64,000 nt of DNA, from contig JAACJP010000003.1 in the NCBI GenBank assembly GCA_013368375.1, positions 372,001-436,000 of the forward strand, in the 5' to 3' direction. Source of the DNA: Tricholomella constricta. Taxonomy: Eukaryota; Basidiomycota; Agaricomycetes; Agaricales; Lyophyllaceae. Below the pieces are notes generated by a model, which was given only the letters and a program-made list of their open reading frames with translations, searched no databases and was not told the DNA's origin. Shown one piece after another: positions 13,279 through 25,221 of this stretch. Made by a program: the position numbers and the translations under genes. Position 1 is the stretch's first letter. Each line of letters begins with the position of its first letter.

Positions 13279-13642
13279 GTTTATTCAGCCTCTCGACCGA
13301 ACCGTTCCTTGCCTACAATATCCTTCATTGTATACTAATATTCGCTATGCGTTATCTTGTCCATTGCGGACTATGGCGGTTACGGATCGTGGAGGGGTCA
13401 CCCAAACTTTGCTGTACATCTCGCAAATGTATGTATCTTGATTGCGTAGCTAGTTCCGACTCAAGAAAATGAATAAAGCATTTCGGTATCGAGGTTTTGC
13501 CATCGATGTAGAATAATGGTCATATAACGAACGACATGGATACATTCAACAATTTCCGCCAAACGGAGAACTCTGGGCCTGGAAAGTATTGCTTCTCCGT
13601 TCTCTCGTCCTCCTTCAAGGAGACGCGGGCGTTGAGTGCCCG
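13279..13642. other. Convergent 3' intergenic region
   Basis: 364 bp between the stops of the Ser-rich gene (plus) and UVE1 (minus). An AATAAA at about 13472 could serve polyadenylation of the plus-strand gene. Nothing else was seen. Confidence 0.4.
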
Positions 13643-15353
13643 TTAAACCCCAGCATCTGTGCCCAACGCCAGCCTTGTCGCCTCGTACTCCCCAGTTAAC
13701 GCGATGGTCGTCTCTTCATCAGCCTCAAGTCGTAGCTTCTCAGCCTTCATGCGTGCCCTCTTACTGGATTTCCTTCCCTTAGTTTCTTTCGTCTGATTTT
13801 CGTCGGGTGGTCGAAGAGATGCTATACCGATCGGGAAAGTTCGGTAATATGTTGGAATAAGGGTAATTTCAGATACTCACCGTAATTTACAGGATGCAAG
13901 TTATACATCCGATACAAATGAAGTACAGCTTGTTCTTTGTCTTTCGCCTAGCACAAAGTAAGTCTGGTTGGTGGCTTTAAGGATCGAGAGGCACCTCAAT
14001 CATTAGATCTACTCCGGGGATAAGGTGAATCAAAGCGAGAGCCATGCATCGCAATGAAACGCGTACCCATATTATCTGGCAGGTCGACTGGAAGACTCTC
14101 GCAACGATCCGCATGTGCTCTCTTTTCCATCAGTGTCGCAGCCCCAGGTCTCGGTTCACTTAAATGCTGTTTTGGCTTGATACCTCGTCGGGCGAAGATA
14201 GCGTTTGCACGTTCAATAATGACGCTAGGTGGGATGGTTGAAGGGTTCAGAGCATCGTGGTGGTAATCTAAGCGAAACGGATCAGACATAGTCAGAATGA
14301 AGTTCGTCATTGATCGCCTACCAAAGACAAGAGGAACATCTAGTTCTTCACATAGCGGCAAAAGGTCTTCGGCGTTGTAACAAATCTGAAGCAGGTTCTC
14401 TTAGTGGAATCCACATCCTAAAGAAGATGAATACCTCATCGTTTTCCAGCACCAGTCGATTTCGAACATTCTGAGGGAGAAACTCGGTGATGGTTTTTTT
14501 GATCCTCGCAAGTGTAGCGGGCTTATCGTCGTACACTCCACCGCCCTTGAAGTAAATGAATTCTGGCATTTACAAGAGAGAGAAAAACTCGGAACACCAA
14601 CATGCACGATCATAACACCGTCGACGCCTACACCCATTCTGTCCAGCATCTCGCAATGATAAATTAACTCCCTGATTGCGGACTGGACGACATCAGACTT
14701 AGGGCTTCCGAGCTGAGTGTATTGCCCAGGGTGGGTGGTTAGTCTGTGCCCATATTTATCGGCGAGCGAGCCGGCGCCCGCCAGCAGAGAGTCGCAGTAT
14801 TCCAGGGAGTAGCCGTAAACGGCATGAGATGCAAAGGGGAACATCTCTGATGAGACCCTCAGAAATCGGATATGCTGCAGTAAGAGTGAAGTCAGAAATG
14901 AAAAGGAAGAGGAGAATATGGATTGGCCGACATTATCTTCGTTCCACTGTATCATTGTAAAGAGATCCTCTACGTTTTTCTTACCCAACTCTTTGACCCA
15001 TTCTATTCCATTCTTCTTGAGAGAGTCGAGCCTAAAAGCGAGTGTTAACCGCGCAGCACAAAAACTACTACAACCAAAGAGGAACCTGCAGGTTCTCGAA
15101 CAAAATACTGATTCGCTAGCAGGCTTACGGTTACGCAGGACCGTGTTTAAACACGCGTAACCTATTGATTGACTTTGTGATTTGCGGCAGGTTGTGTATA
15201 ATCTGGAGACTCACCTAAACGTCCCTTAAAGGTCGTGGTTTTGCTGGTGACGTCTGGTATATTATACAGTGGCGCAGGCCTCTTGTTTGGAGTTTGAGTC
15301 AGTTCCTCGTTGCGAGAAGATGATGCACGGAAAGCGCTGCGGGTGGTGGGCAT
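13643..15353 (-). CDS. uve1: UV-damage endonuclease (UVDE/Uve1)
   Basis: Cuts 5' of UV photoproducts and other helix distortions, the light-damage repair route of many fungi; nuclear and mitochondrial forms are known. The TIM-barrel core is evident: RLGYACLNTVLR, built across an intron (RL-G|YACL), then VKELGKKN, HLTTHPGQYTQLGSP-type block (here RLTTHPGQYTQLGSP), MIVHVG, RLVLENDE, VPLVFDYHHDALNP and the HLSEPRPGA segment. These carry the conserved His/Glu/Asp metal ligands. The start at 15353 opens a short basic leader (MPTTRSAFRAS), which could be a nuclear or mitochondrial signal. The last exon encodes a Lys/Arg-rich tail and ends at 13643. It lacks the long N-terminal extension of the S. 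pombe enzyme. Several introns were placed by eye. Confidence 0.9.
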
Positions 15354-15509
15354 GATGAAGAACAGGGCGTGGTTGAATTTATAGCGGCGGGAAAGATGAG
15401 CGCAAGTCGCAAACATGAAAATGACTTTCACTCCATGTTTCGATCGCGGCCTGCGTCGACGCTCATCGGTGACGATGTCATGTGATTCAAACAATCATAA
15501 ACACACATT

Positions 15510-16948
15510 CTAGTCCTCCTCCCAACCACGATCCCCAAGCGAACATTCGGAACCGGCGTCAGAACAACTTTCCTCAAATTCATCGCTGCCCGAGGAGCTA
15601 TCCGAATCACCAGGAATATAGTCTTTATCGTCGCTGTCTTCTCCGTCTTCACTGTCTCCGTAAACCGAGTCGACGTCGACTTGATGTTCGCATAGAATGT
15701 AACCGAGATCGTGTCGAATATATATTCCGGGAAACTCGAGCTCGAAGGCATCTTCCCATGTTAAGACCGTATCTGGCGGTAAAAGCATTGAGATGTCCGA
15801 GAGCAGTGCTAGACTCCCAGACAAATCGCGGACATGTTGTAGCTTCGGGAAAGCAGTCTTTGTCAACGACTCCCGAAGAGTATGTCCAGCCTTATATTCT
15901 CCACCCGGAGTCGATATATCCACCCATTTCACATTAGGATGCGAGACCACTTGAGAGTTGTGGTGGAGCACCAGATGCTCAAGCACCGGACATGCGTCCA
16001 GCAGCCCTTGCGACAAAAGCGTGTAACATCTCGTCCACCAACAAAGGCTGTAGACATCGAGAAACTGTACGCCGCGTCCATGCATTTTGCAGAACGCACT
16101 GAAGGTTGCCATATCCAGCGTTCCCGGCCCAGACGCATCATAATGATGGAACTTGAACGTTAAGCGCTCCAGAGAGGGCATGGAAAGAATCTGGCCAAGG
16201 GGAGACAGGTAGTCTCTGCAAGGGGATATGTCAATGAGGAGGTGTTTTAGTTTCGGAAGCGCGTAAACCTTGTTCAGATCCTCAATTACGGGTGGATGAA
16301 GAAGCTGTATCGAGAGCCATAACAGATTATCGCGAACGCCATCCAGAATGGAGAGCATATCCGGAGAAGTGACTGACGCGTTGAGTTGGAGGTGTGTGAT
16401 AGATGCCGCTAGTGCCGGAATTCTTGCAGTGGTGGGCAGCTCGCATGGAGAGGCAAAAGAGAATCGTGATGTGCGAGGGCACATGTCAAGGATGCGCTGA
16501 ATATATTCGATGAAAGAGTTGCCATAGTTCGAAGGAACGAATGCGTATGTGGTAATCCCTTCTACAAGTTGACCGAAATTTCCGGGCGATGCCTCGAGGG
16601 TTTGGAGGAGAGCAGGGATTTGATCGAGTCGGCGAAATACGACATCCTCGTACAAAAACTTGATACCGGCTGTGTACCATTCCCAGCAAACCAGCGGAAT
16701 AGACCGTTTCATCGACATGGCCAGATGCCATGGGGAATCAGGACCTGCAGCCAAAGACGAATCAAGAAGATAATTGGGCGGTATTGTGCGTAGGAAAATC
16801 ATGATCAAAATTTCCTGTGGAAGATATGGGGATGGTATCACCGGAGTTGGAGGCGCCTGTTGCAGATGAGGTCACAGATGACTGTTCAATAAAATACAAG
16901 ACTCACCGGCAAGGCCGACGAAGCCTCTGCGCAGCCGTTGTCGCTCAT
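15510..16948 (-). CDS. F-box-like / leucine-rich protein 1
   Basis: Two exons: 16907-16948 (14 codons, MSDNGCAEASSALP) and 15510-16856, with a 50-nt intron joined in phase. The N-terminus has an F-box-like helix (YLPQEILIMIFLRTIPP), which in this family docks to Skp1 of SCF ubiquitin ligases. A variable leucine-rich region follows, with the repeating pattern of agaric F-box families (LPKLKHLLIDIS, MPSLERLTFKF, PVLEHLVLHHN). The C-terminal 60 residues are very acidic (Asp/Glu/Ser). It is a close paralogue of the next gene, in tandem on the same strand. Substrate unknown. Confidence 0.75.
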
Positions 16949-17207
16949 GGCAGACTGCAAGTGCGATGGGCCGTAGTGACAGTGTCAATCGTTCTCGGCA
17001 ACCGTGACCATCAAAGGCTCAATAGCTTCTAGACTCAACTAAGCCACCCACACCACGCGTGGACGGTCTTCGTATGAGACTACAATAGCTTCAACTTGAC
17101 ATGGATCCACAAATACTCAAAGTCTACACATGGCATGAGGACTACATCCAGTAAACGAAACATGAAAATTGCGATCCCATACAGTATACAATCTATGATT
17201 CGTTATT

Positions 17208-18777
17208 CTACGTTGGACTAGACACACTGCCTCGGTGGAGATCGCCCAAAGAATATTCAGAGCCGGCGAAGGAGCCGTCATGAAATACATCGTTTGATGA
17301 GGAATAATTGGATGAATATTCCGAGTCATCGGATGAATGTTCAGAGTCACTGGACAAATATTCCGAGTCCAACGTCGGGACAGAGACGCTGTCTTGGTAG
17401 AGATCGTCCATGGAATGTTCAGAGATCGTTATGGTGGAGCCGTTGCGGATTCCATTGCTCGACGAGGAATCATCGGAATAGTCTTCCTCTTCACCGTCCC
17501 CATAAACCGGGTCAACATCGATGGGACGTTGGCACCGCAGGAAGTCCATATCGCAGCGAGCTTCGATCCCAGCAAAGCATAATTCAAATGCATCATCCTT
17601 TGTGTCGATGGCATTTGGGGGCATTAAAGTCGGAACATCATAGAAGAGTGCTAAGCCTGAAGACATCTGGCGAACACGCTGAAGCTTTGGGAACGCCGCC
17701 TTCGTCAAGGACTGTCGAAGCGGTATCCATGATTTTGCGGCTGCAGGATGCGGAGACCAAATATCCACCCACTTCACATTCGGATGTGTAACGGGTCCGG
17801 CGCAGGGATGGAGAACAAGATGCTCCAGCATGGGACATACATCCAGCAGCCCCTGCAACATAATTGTATACCTCCTCATCGTCCAGGAGAAGTTCGGATG
17901 AAGGTGGAGGAACTGGAGATGATGACCGTGCATCCTACAGAAAGAGGTGAAATTTTCCATGCTCAGCGTTTCAAACCCTGGCTGCGCAAAAAAATCGATC
18001 TTGAAAGTCAAACGCTGGAGACTGGGCATGGAAAGAATCCGCCCCATGGGAAACAAATTTTCATTGCCAACGGGAGTTGTTTCGATGAGGAGGTCTTCCA
18101 GGTGCGCAAGGTAGTAGACCTTGGTTGTGCAGTATTGGTTAAACGAAGCGGGAACATGTATCAAGAGTCGAAGTAGGCTCTCGCCAACTATGTCGAGAAT
18201 GTTGAGAACGTCGACAAGGGGTACCGATGCGTGTAACTGGAGGTGTGTGATGGATGCCCTCAATACTGGAAGCCTTGCAGTCGTAGGCAGGTGACAGCGG
18301 GAGGCAAATGTGAATTTCGCGATGCGCGGACAAAGATCGATGACGCGCTGAATGTATTTGACGAAAGACGAGCCATGACTAGCAGGAATGAATGCATGTA
18401 GAGTGAGCTCCTTAATAAACGGTTCGAATTTTCCCGGTGACGCCTCCAGGGTTTGAAGGAAAGCAGGTATCTGGGCAATTCGGCGAAATACGACTTCTTG
18501 ATAAAGCAATTCGATGCTAGCCGTGTACCATTCCTGGCAAACCAAAAGGATTGACTTCCTCGTGGCCATTGCGTTGAACCAAGGGGACCCGGGGCCGGCT
18601 GATAAAGAGGAATCGAGGAGAAAGCTGGGCGGTATGGCGCGTAGAAAAATCAAGGAGAGGATTTCTGGGGGCAGATAATGGTATGGTATAGGGGCCTGGC
18701 ATATCTGAATTGGGAGCGTCAAAACAATCAGACGCTCGTTATAATTTCCTACTCACTCGCAACTTGTCCTCTTCCAT
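17208..18777 (-). CDS. F-box-like / leucine-rich protein 2
   Basis: Two exons: 18757-18777 (MEEDKLR) and 17208-18704, around a 52-nt intron at the same relative place as in the neighbouring paralogue. The F-box-like helix is YLPPEILSLIFLRAIPPSF. Shared blocks include LLDSSLSAGPGSPW, VVFRRIAQIPAFLQTLEASPG and RLPVLRASITHLQLHASV. The acidic/Ser-rich tail is longer than in paralogue 1 and contains short repeats of the type SEHSSDDSEYSS. Both genes probably arose by tandem duplication. An alternative single-exon start at 18722 is possible, but the two-exon model matches its sister better. Confidence 0.75.
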
Positions 18778-18854
18778 CCTGGCAGTGGTGGCGGTGCTGA
18801 TAATCAAACTGGAATTGGAATTGACTTACATAAGTACTCTCAGATAGTACGACC
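18778..18854. promoter_or_regulatory. Compact divergent promoter, F-box 2 / BAR gene
   Basis: 77 bp lie between the start codons of the F-box paralogue (minus) and the Hob3-like gene (plus). No clear TATA box was seen. Confidence 0.4.
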
Positions 18855-20125
18855 ATGAGCTGGGCAGGGTAATTTTTCTGCAATCGCGGCTTGTATTGAA
18901 GTTGCTGCTGACCACTTATTCAGATTCAAGAAGTCTGTGAACAGGGCTGGGACCACAGCGAGTCACTATTTGTGTTGAATGGCACAGATCAATTGACTCC
19001 CATCTCCAGCTTCTCCAGAAGACCGGTCAAATCGAACGGACAGTCGATCGGGAGTTCACAGAGGAGGAGGCAAAGTACAGGACGTACGCATGCTGCGGTT
19101 TTATTCTTTGATGTATAGCAATTCTGACAGTTGTACCAGATTCGAGAAGGAATGCCAGGCCCTCCAGAAAGATAGCAAGGCCTACTGGGATGCAATGCGT
19201 GGTATGTCTCATTCCGATTGCCAGGCCAGCAACTTTGACAAAAGTGGTTGATAGCGATGACCTCGGCGCAGAGTCGACTTGCAGAAACCTTAGAAATATT
19301 CTACGGTGCTGCCGATCGCGCGTCCGAAGGCGCCATGGCTGGTCATGCCTACAAACGGTCCGTTGACGACCTGGATGCTGGATTTGGGAGGGAACTCGTG
19401 CGTGTATATAACTCTCCTAGATCAACTAGAGTTAATTATACCAACAGGATGTTCCTTACCGGACCGCAATATCGGAACCTCTGGGAAAAATGTGCGCGTA
19501 TTTCCCAGTAGTGAATGAGCACATTTCGAAACGGAACAAGAAGGTAAATCAAGTGCGCGCACAATCGAGTTGTTTTTACGCGCCATTTTACTTTCACAGT
19601 TACTTGATTACGATTCCGCTCGCAGCAAGATGCGAAAGTTGGTCGACAAGCCGAGTGAAGACCCCACGAAGCTACCAAGGGTATATCTCAACTGTCACGC
19701 TTTGTGGCCTAACGCTGAGTAGCGCATCGACAGGCTCAACAAGAACACGACGAAGCCAAGGAAGTCTTCGATATCCTCAACGATCAGCTTATTGCAGAGT
19801 TACCTCAACTCCTCGACCTCCGAGTGCCATATTTTGACCCAAGTTTCGAGGCTATGATCCGGATGCAAGCCAAGTTCGCTGAAGAGGGCTACGAGAAACT
19901 CAGCGGAGTGCAACGGTATGATACATATCACTCGCGCTGTTGGCCTTACTCACCGGATCATAAGGTACTTTGCTGATAATGTTCGTGATGATTATGCGGC
20001 TGGTCAGCTTGACGCACAAGTAGGCTATCTCTCTGCCCCCTCTAGATCCAATTGACTCTTGTTCGCACTAGGTGGAAGGTGTCCTTCAGGAGATGAAGGA
20101 ACTGTCCATTTGCGGAGGAAACTAA
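18855..20125 (+). CDS. hob3: BAR-domain adaptor, Rvs161/Hob3 family
   Basis: Binds and curves membranes at endocytic sites and works with actin, usually as a heterodimer with Rvs167/Hob1. Ten exons rebuild a single-domain protein of usual length: 18855-18868, 18924-18957, 19010-19083, 19140-19201, 19255-19397, 19448-19543, 19600-19680, 19734-19915, 19975-20019 and 20072-20125. Conserved blocks appear in order: MSWAGFKKSVNRAGTT, LLQKTGQIERTVDREF, CAYFPVVNEHISKRNKK, LLDYDSARSKMRKLVDKP, LPQLLDLRVPYFDPSFEAM and the tail GQLDAQVEGVLQEMKEL. No SH3 domain follows, which separates it from Rvs167. The second intron (18958-19009) only fits as a GC-AG intron. High intron density is typical of conserved basidiomycete genes. 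Confidence 0.92.
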
Positions 20126-20399
20126 GTCTCTCTTCATATCCCCTAGTTTACTGCAGTCTAGCACCCCTATACAACAAATGACAGCTCCAGATTCACGTGC
20201 GACGTGGCAAAGAGCCCCTTCTGCAAGATAGGCTTTTCTTTTATATGGCCGCATCTCAAGATGGGTGTTATGCATTAGCCCCAAGTTAAAAAGTACAAGT
20301 ATGTGACAAAAGATGTGTTTCAACTTTATCAACTTCCAGGACAGGGACATCGAATCAATGAGCACGGGAAGGAGTATTGAAGACGAGAGGGACTTACAA

Positions 20400-23300
20400 T
20401 TAGTATTTGCGAGGAGGGCTTTCAAGGCGGTGCATTAACGTCAAAGGCTTCTGGGATGAAATACGCTGCTCCAGATTCAACGGCCGACTTCCTCCACGGC
20501 CACCCCGGGCCCTGATGGCACCGCGAGTTGCGTTGTTGTAATTATCCCTCCCACGACTTGAAGAAGGTACACGCTCGATTCGAGAGTTCATGACCTGGTG
20601 ACGTCCAAGATAATATCGTTCGCCTGGTGGCGTACGGGGAGAGGTACCATAGCCAAAGCATTCAGATCCTCCAGCTGGCTGGTAGCTATCATCTAGATTC
20701 CGGGATGGTGACCCACTGTACGAATTCGATGCATAGAGAGGTCGATAGCTCTCACCACCGCCAATAGAAAATACGGCGGGGTCTCGGACCCCAATCCGCG
20801 CTTGGAGGGCAGGACGCTCCAGGGAGGGTGATCGCCATTCACGCGCTGGAGGAGGCCGTACTGAACGTGACAGGTACATCTCATTACGGTCACTTTCACG
20901 TTCGTCATTTTGCTGCCATTGTCGGTGGGGTGGGGGACCATCTAATGGATCGTCGCGGAACCGCCTCTTGCCAAGGATGGGAGAACGTGGCGGTGGTGGT
21001 AGGGGTGGGGTGCGGGAAGGCGGAGGGATAACTTTGGATTGACAAGCACCTCCCATAGACCTACCCTCCTGAGATGGCAAGGATCGAATAGGAGCATATG
21101 TCGGGCTGGGGGACTGAGGTGCTGATAGATATGGATCACGTGAGCGACGACACCAGCGGCTAGGAGCAAGTGGTTCTTCGTATCGAAGAGTTGATCCATC
21201 CACCTCTTCATCCACTGGCCGGTCCCAGCCACCGTTAGAATGGAACTCGGGGGCAATCTGAGACTGATCCTCGAATTGCTTTGGATCGTTTACCCGAGAC
21301 GTATCAGGAAGTATTATTGCAGACTTTTGAGTATCAGGCTGGGTGTTGGATGACACCAACAGATGCGGCAATGGAGGGTGATGTGCTTTGGTTCTAGGAG
21401 GAAGTGTCGTATCGCCGCGAAAAACGTTGGAAAGTGCCTGAGTGCCACCGGAAGGGCTTGTAGGCGGCCGCTTGAGGTTCACGGATTTCTTTGTCAACGG
21501 GGGGTCAAAAGATGAGGGGGCATTGACTGCGGGTGAAAAAGCCTTCGGTGACTGAGGAGGGTTGGGCAGCCTTGCGGCGGAAGCGGTCTGTATAGACGGT
21601 GCCCTGGATGGCTGTTCGGACGTAGCGTTGGCCTCATCTTTCTTCTGAGGATTGGTGGGTTTTATTTTAACGGGAGGTAGGGGATAAGGTTTCTGTGGCA
21701 AGCAGAATTTCGGGGGAGAGATATCAGACGACTCTTGCTCTGCATCAACCCATTTTCCGCTTGTAATGAGGGACCTCGCAATCAAATTTTCAGGTGTTGC
21801 TGCAACATTCCCCTCTTCCTTTGGAGAAGAGAGGCGCTCGTTTGCGGTTACCTCTCGTTTGATATTCCCAGGGTGGACGTCAGGCTTGAGATAGGTGTCC
21901 CACAAAACAGCGTTTTTGTCCCTGACGAATCGTAAATTGGCGGCCTGAGCTTCTGGTGACGCAGGCGGCATTAGCGCCGGTGGGACTACACATATATTAC
22001 CTGGATCCTCGCTGCGACGGTGGACATGGAAATCCTCTCTGTCTTCCGAAGTAATTTTCGGGGTGGGATAAGGTGGTACCAGACGCGTTGTAGTAGAGGA
22101 AGCGTTTGACTGAGGCTTTCGTGGTAGGGACCTGTTGGTAGAGACTGGATCTGTGGAGCCATCGGCACTTGCTTTGGAGGTAGGGGCAACACTTTTACGC
22201 TCCGTCGCCCGAGACTTCGACGGAAGAACCGCCTCTGAGTAGGGTCTGGCCTTAGTAACCCTTAAGCCGAGAGCTGTTGAACGAGCCAGTGTAGGCGAAG
22301 GGGGTAGGGAGTCTGGTGTCGAATGATTAGCCCGCTCGGTTGGTCCTAGCTTGACACCACCAGAAAGCAAGCGTGGTTCCTTGGAAGTCCCTGCTGTCAT
22401 TGTTTTCTTGGCGACAAGATTGCCATATTCCGTCAAAGGGTCTGGAATCGGTGATTGTACATGGGAGGCTGGTGGTCCTGGAGAAGTCGATGGAGCAACC
22501 GAAGCGTTCTTTTCTTTCTCTCTGGCCCTCTCCGCATTTATCCTTGCAGCAGTTTCCGCAGTCGCACGCTGTTTCTGTAACATGACTTCTTGACGCCGTC
22601 GCCCTTGCTCCGCAAGCAATTCAAGTTCCTTCGCTTCGGCCTCGCGTTCGAGCTCAGCTGCCTTTTCTGCTTCTTTCCGCTTCAACTCTGCGAGTTCTCG
22701 TTGCTTTCTTTCCTCAAGGAGGCGCCGATCCTCAGCTCGCTTGGCTAATTCTGCTAACGCTCGTTCCTTCCCTTTGTAGGCTTCCAATGCGTGCTTTGCA
22801 TCCTCCACGACCGCAGAACTTTTCGCTCGAGGATTTCGGAGTTCCTTGACCTCGTCATTTGCGCGCGATGGTCCAGCGTCTCTTTTCAACTTGAGCCGTG
22901 ACTCTTCGACCGCGCGTATGGGACGATCTCCCGTCTCGATGCGCTCTCGCTCCATCACTTGGAACCTGGCAATCTCGAGTTTCTTCTCGTGCAATTCACG
23001 CATTCGGCTGTCCTCCTCGCGCTGAGTTTGCAGGTGCTCCACCTTTTCTCGCTGCGATGACTCTTCCAGACGATGATCACTAGACCCTTCTGAAGTTACT
23101 AGGCTTCTAAAATCGACTCCGAGCTCAGCTCGTGGCATGTCGGCAGTTGTAGGGGGAGTCGGGAAGTGCTTAGGAGGATGGCCGTGTTCTGTACTCCACG
23201 CTCGCATAGCAGCATCTGCCTCGAGTTCGGCAGATATCTGGCGTTCTCTACCTCGACTGAGAGGTGGAGCCGGGGCGGTCTGGGGACGAGGTAATGATGC

Positions 23301-24557
23301 GCGGTTCTCCCTGGCGTTTTCTCTGGCTTCCTCCGCAGAGGCCCTTTGAGCGACCTCTAAAGCCATTTCCTGAACGATGTACGGATCAAGGCCTCTGGTT
23401 TTTGTCATGCCCAGGGCAGCTCCCATAGACTCCTCGTCCTTGTTTTTCTTTTCCAACCGGTCTGCCTCTCGCCTTCTCAAAGCCTCCTCCCCTTCCCTTT
23501 CACTTACCCATTCCGCTAAAGCACGTAAATCATCCTGGAGTTGGTTAACGATAGACTTCCATTGCCACTCGACGTTTCCTCCAACTCCCGGCCCCATGGT
23601 TCCAGAGCTAAGCCGTTCGACGGCAGTCACGGCGTCGGTCGCGTGCGCCTTGGCCTGTTCTGCAGCAACAAGGCATTCCTGGGCAGCCGTGACTGCTTCT
23701 CGAGCCGAAGCCAATGATTGTTGGGCAAGTGTGTGTGAGCGGTGAGCGGTCGATAAGGCATTGGTGGAGTGAGAATTAGCCGCCTGGACCAGAAGAGAAG
23801 CTTCCGTCGTGTTTGGAGGGGTAAAGATAGAAAGCGAGGATACAAGCCGGGCTTGCAGGGCGCGGAGACCTGTATATGATGATTCTGCCTCGCGTATTGG
23901 CAAAGTTTCTTCCATTGGTACTGAAGTACGATCTTCCAATGCGACCGAGGGCACTACGATCGCGGGCTTGAGCACATGAATAGGAGTCTTGACGAATTCG
24001 GAAGATGATATCGACATTGAACTTGGTTCTGTCTGCTGGGAAGATGGAGTAGAGGATAAAAGCATCCCTTCAACGATCATGCTAGGCGACTGTTGAGAGG
24101 AACTCGGACAATCGGATGTCCAACTCGTGGGTGCTTGCGAAGGGGGCGGTACACAAGCCTTGGGAGCCGGAAGTTGCTCAGTTGGTTGTGCATTCTGCAC
24201 GCCAGCAGAATCCTGCTGATGTGTTGAATAATTGTCAACCGCTATTTCGTTATCGTGCATAGTAACATCCGTAGAGGAGGCTGGCGTTGTCAAAGACTGC
24301 AAAAGGGATGGCCGGGTAAGAGGCTTGGGAGAAACGGGGAGGGAGGGATATTGGAGTTCTGTCGTTATGGACGGCGAAGGAGAGGAGCGGTCGTAGTATT
24401 GAAAGTCTGGTGTCGGGGCAGAAATGCGTTTTAGGAGCTGAGGTTCCTGCCCGATTGTCGTAAACTTGAGCTCGGCGAAAGAAGGTGGTGGTTTGGTAGC
24501 TCCTCCAATAGATCCAGTTTGATGAGGCTCAGATTGACTGAGAAAAAAGTTGGCCAT
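20400..24557 (-). CDS. 1385-residue low-complexity coiled-coil protein, unknown function
   Basis: A single long exon; not recognised. Residues 1-250 are Ser/Thr/Pro-rich. Residues about 250-330 form an Ala-rich helix (ANSHSTNALSTAHRSHTLAQ and VTAAQECLVAAEQAKAHATD). A charged helix of Glu/Lys/Arg repeats lies around residues 590-710 (ELAKRAEDRRLLEERKQREL, LKRKEAEKAAELEREAEAKE), probably a single alpha-helix or coiled coil. The rest is disordered and Pro-rich. The C-terminus is Arg/Gly/Tyr-rich with RGG-like elements (AIRARGGRGGSRP), hinting at RNA contact; this is inference from composition only. The start at 24557 (MANFFLSQSE) is the first ATG of the frame. Confidence 0.7.
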   Translation of the reverse strand: MANFFLSQSEPHQTGSIGGATKPPPSFAELKFTTIGQEPQLLKRISAPTPDFQYYDRSSPSPSITTELQYPSLPVSPKPLTRPSLLQSLTTPASSTDVTMHDNEIAVDNYSTHQQDSAGVQNAQPTEQLPAPKACVPPPSQAPTSWTSDCPSSSQQSPSMIVEGMLLSSTPSSQQTEPSSMSISSSEFVKTPIHVLKPAIVVPSVALEDRTSVPMEETLPIREAESSYTGLRALQARLVSSLSIFTPPNTTEASLLVQAANSHSTNALSTAHRSHTLAQQSLASAREAVTAAQECLVAAEQAKAHATDAVTAVERLSSGTMGPGVGGNVEWQWKSIVNQLQDDLRALAEWVSEREGEEALRRREADRLEKKNKDEESMGAALGMTKTRGLDPYIVQEMALEVAQRASAEEARENARENRASLPRPQTAPAPPLSRGRERQISAELEADAAMRAWSTEHGHPPKHFPTPPTTADMPRAELGVDFRSLVTSEGSSDHRLEESSQREKVEHLQTQREEDSRMRELHEKKLEIARFQVMERERIETGDRPIRAVEESRLKLKRDAGPSRANDEVKELRNPRAKSSAVVEDAKHALEAYKGKERALAELAKRAEDRRLLEERKQRELAELKRKEAEKAAELEREAEAKELELLAEQGRRRQEVMLQKQRATAETAARINAERAREKEKNASVAPSTSPGPPASHVQSPIPDPLTEYGNLVAKKTMTAGTSKEPRLLSGGVKLGPTERANHSTPDSLPPSPTLARSTALGLRVTKARPYSEAVLPSKSRATERKSVAPTSKASADGSTDPVSTNRSLPRKPQSNASSTTTRLVPPYPTPKITSEDREDFHVHRRSEDPGNICVVPPALMPPASPEAQAANLRFVRDKNAVLWDTYLKPDVHPGNIKREVTANERLSSPKEEGNVAATPENLIARSLITSGKWVDAEQESSDISPPKFCLPQKPYPLPPVKIKPTNPQKKDEANATSEQPSRAPSIQTASAARLPNPPQSPKAFSPAVNAPSSFDPPLTKKSVNLKRPPTSPSGGTQALSNVFRGDTTLPPRTKAHHPPLPHLLVSSNTQPDTQKSAIILPDTSRVNDPKQFEDQSQIAPEFHSNGGWDRPVDEEVDGSTLRYEEPLAPSRWCRRSRDPYLSAPQSPSPTYAPIRSLPSQEGRSMGGACQSKVIPPPSRTPPLPPPPRSPILGKRRFRDDPLDGPPPHRQWQQNDERESDRNEMYLSRSVRPPPAREWRSPSLERPALQARIGVRDPAVFSIGGGESYRPLYASNSYSGSPSRNLDDSYQPAGGSECFGYGTSPRTPPGERYYLGRHQVMNSRIERVPSSSRGRDNYNNATRGAIRARGGRGGSRPLNLEQRISSQKPLTLMHRLESPPRKY

Positions 24558-25221
24558 GATGATGGAGAGTATGTAGGGCTAGGAGACAAGTCAAAACTTT
24601 GAAAGGAAAAAAGGAGACGAAAAAGCAGGCAGACATGTTTGGAAACAAGCTGAAAGACTGCTTCACACTTGGAATGCCGAATAGGTTGCTTCTAGAGTAG
24701 AGTAGAGTCAGATTAGAGAGTGTCAAGTAGTTTACTGGATGAAAGGAGGACTGAAGAGGGGTTTCACTTGATTTCATCTTGTGACCGCGTGACTGTATGG
24801 ACTGATTTCTACCCTACGGAAACCGTGCCGTGATTCCCCAAGCCTCCCACCCTCATCGTCAAACATCCGGCGATAGTCTCCCCCGCTTGCCGAGTCGCAA
24901 ACTCCTCCTTGAGGAGTGTACGCGCTGTTGCTGGCCCTGGTGTCGTGCTACTGTCCACTCCATGCACTTATGGCGGACACCTAACCTCCACTATTTCTCT
25001 CCTCGATTGGCTTGTGTGCGATCGTCGTTGCGCGTGAGCAGCACTTAAAAATGTATGCGTCGACCCTGGCGAAGTGACCTGGTTTGAAGGGAAGGAAGGC
25101 ATCAATCAGGACCCACATTAATATTACTATCCATACTTACCCAACTTTTATATATTCTTGGACCCCCATACCAATGCCCTCAGTATGCTTGACCTTGAAG
25201 AATCGGCGATGCGACTTGCGC
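24558..25221. other. Intergenic, leader/promoter of the 1385-residue gene
   Basis: 664 bp between two minus-strand genes. It contains a short AGAGT tandem at about 24692-24710 (tagagtagagtagagt) in what is probably the 5' leader. The rest shows no conserved ORF, repeat or RNA gene that I can recognise. Confidence 0.4.
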
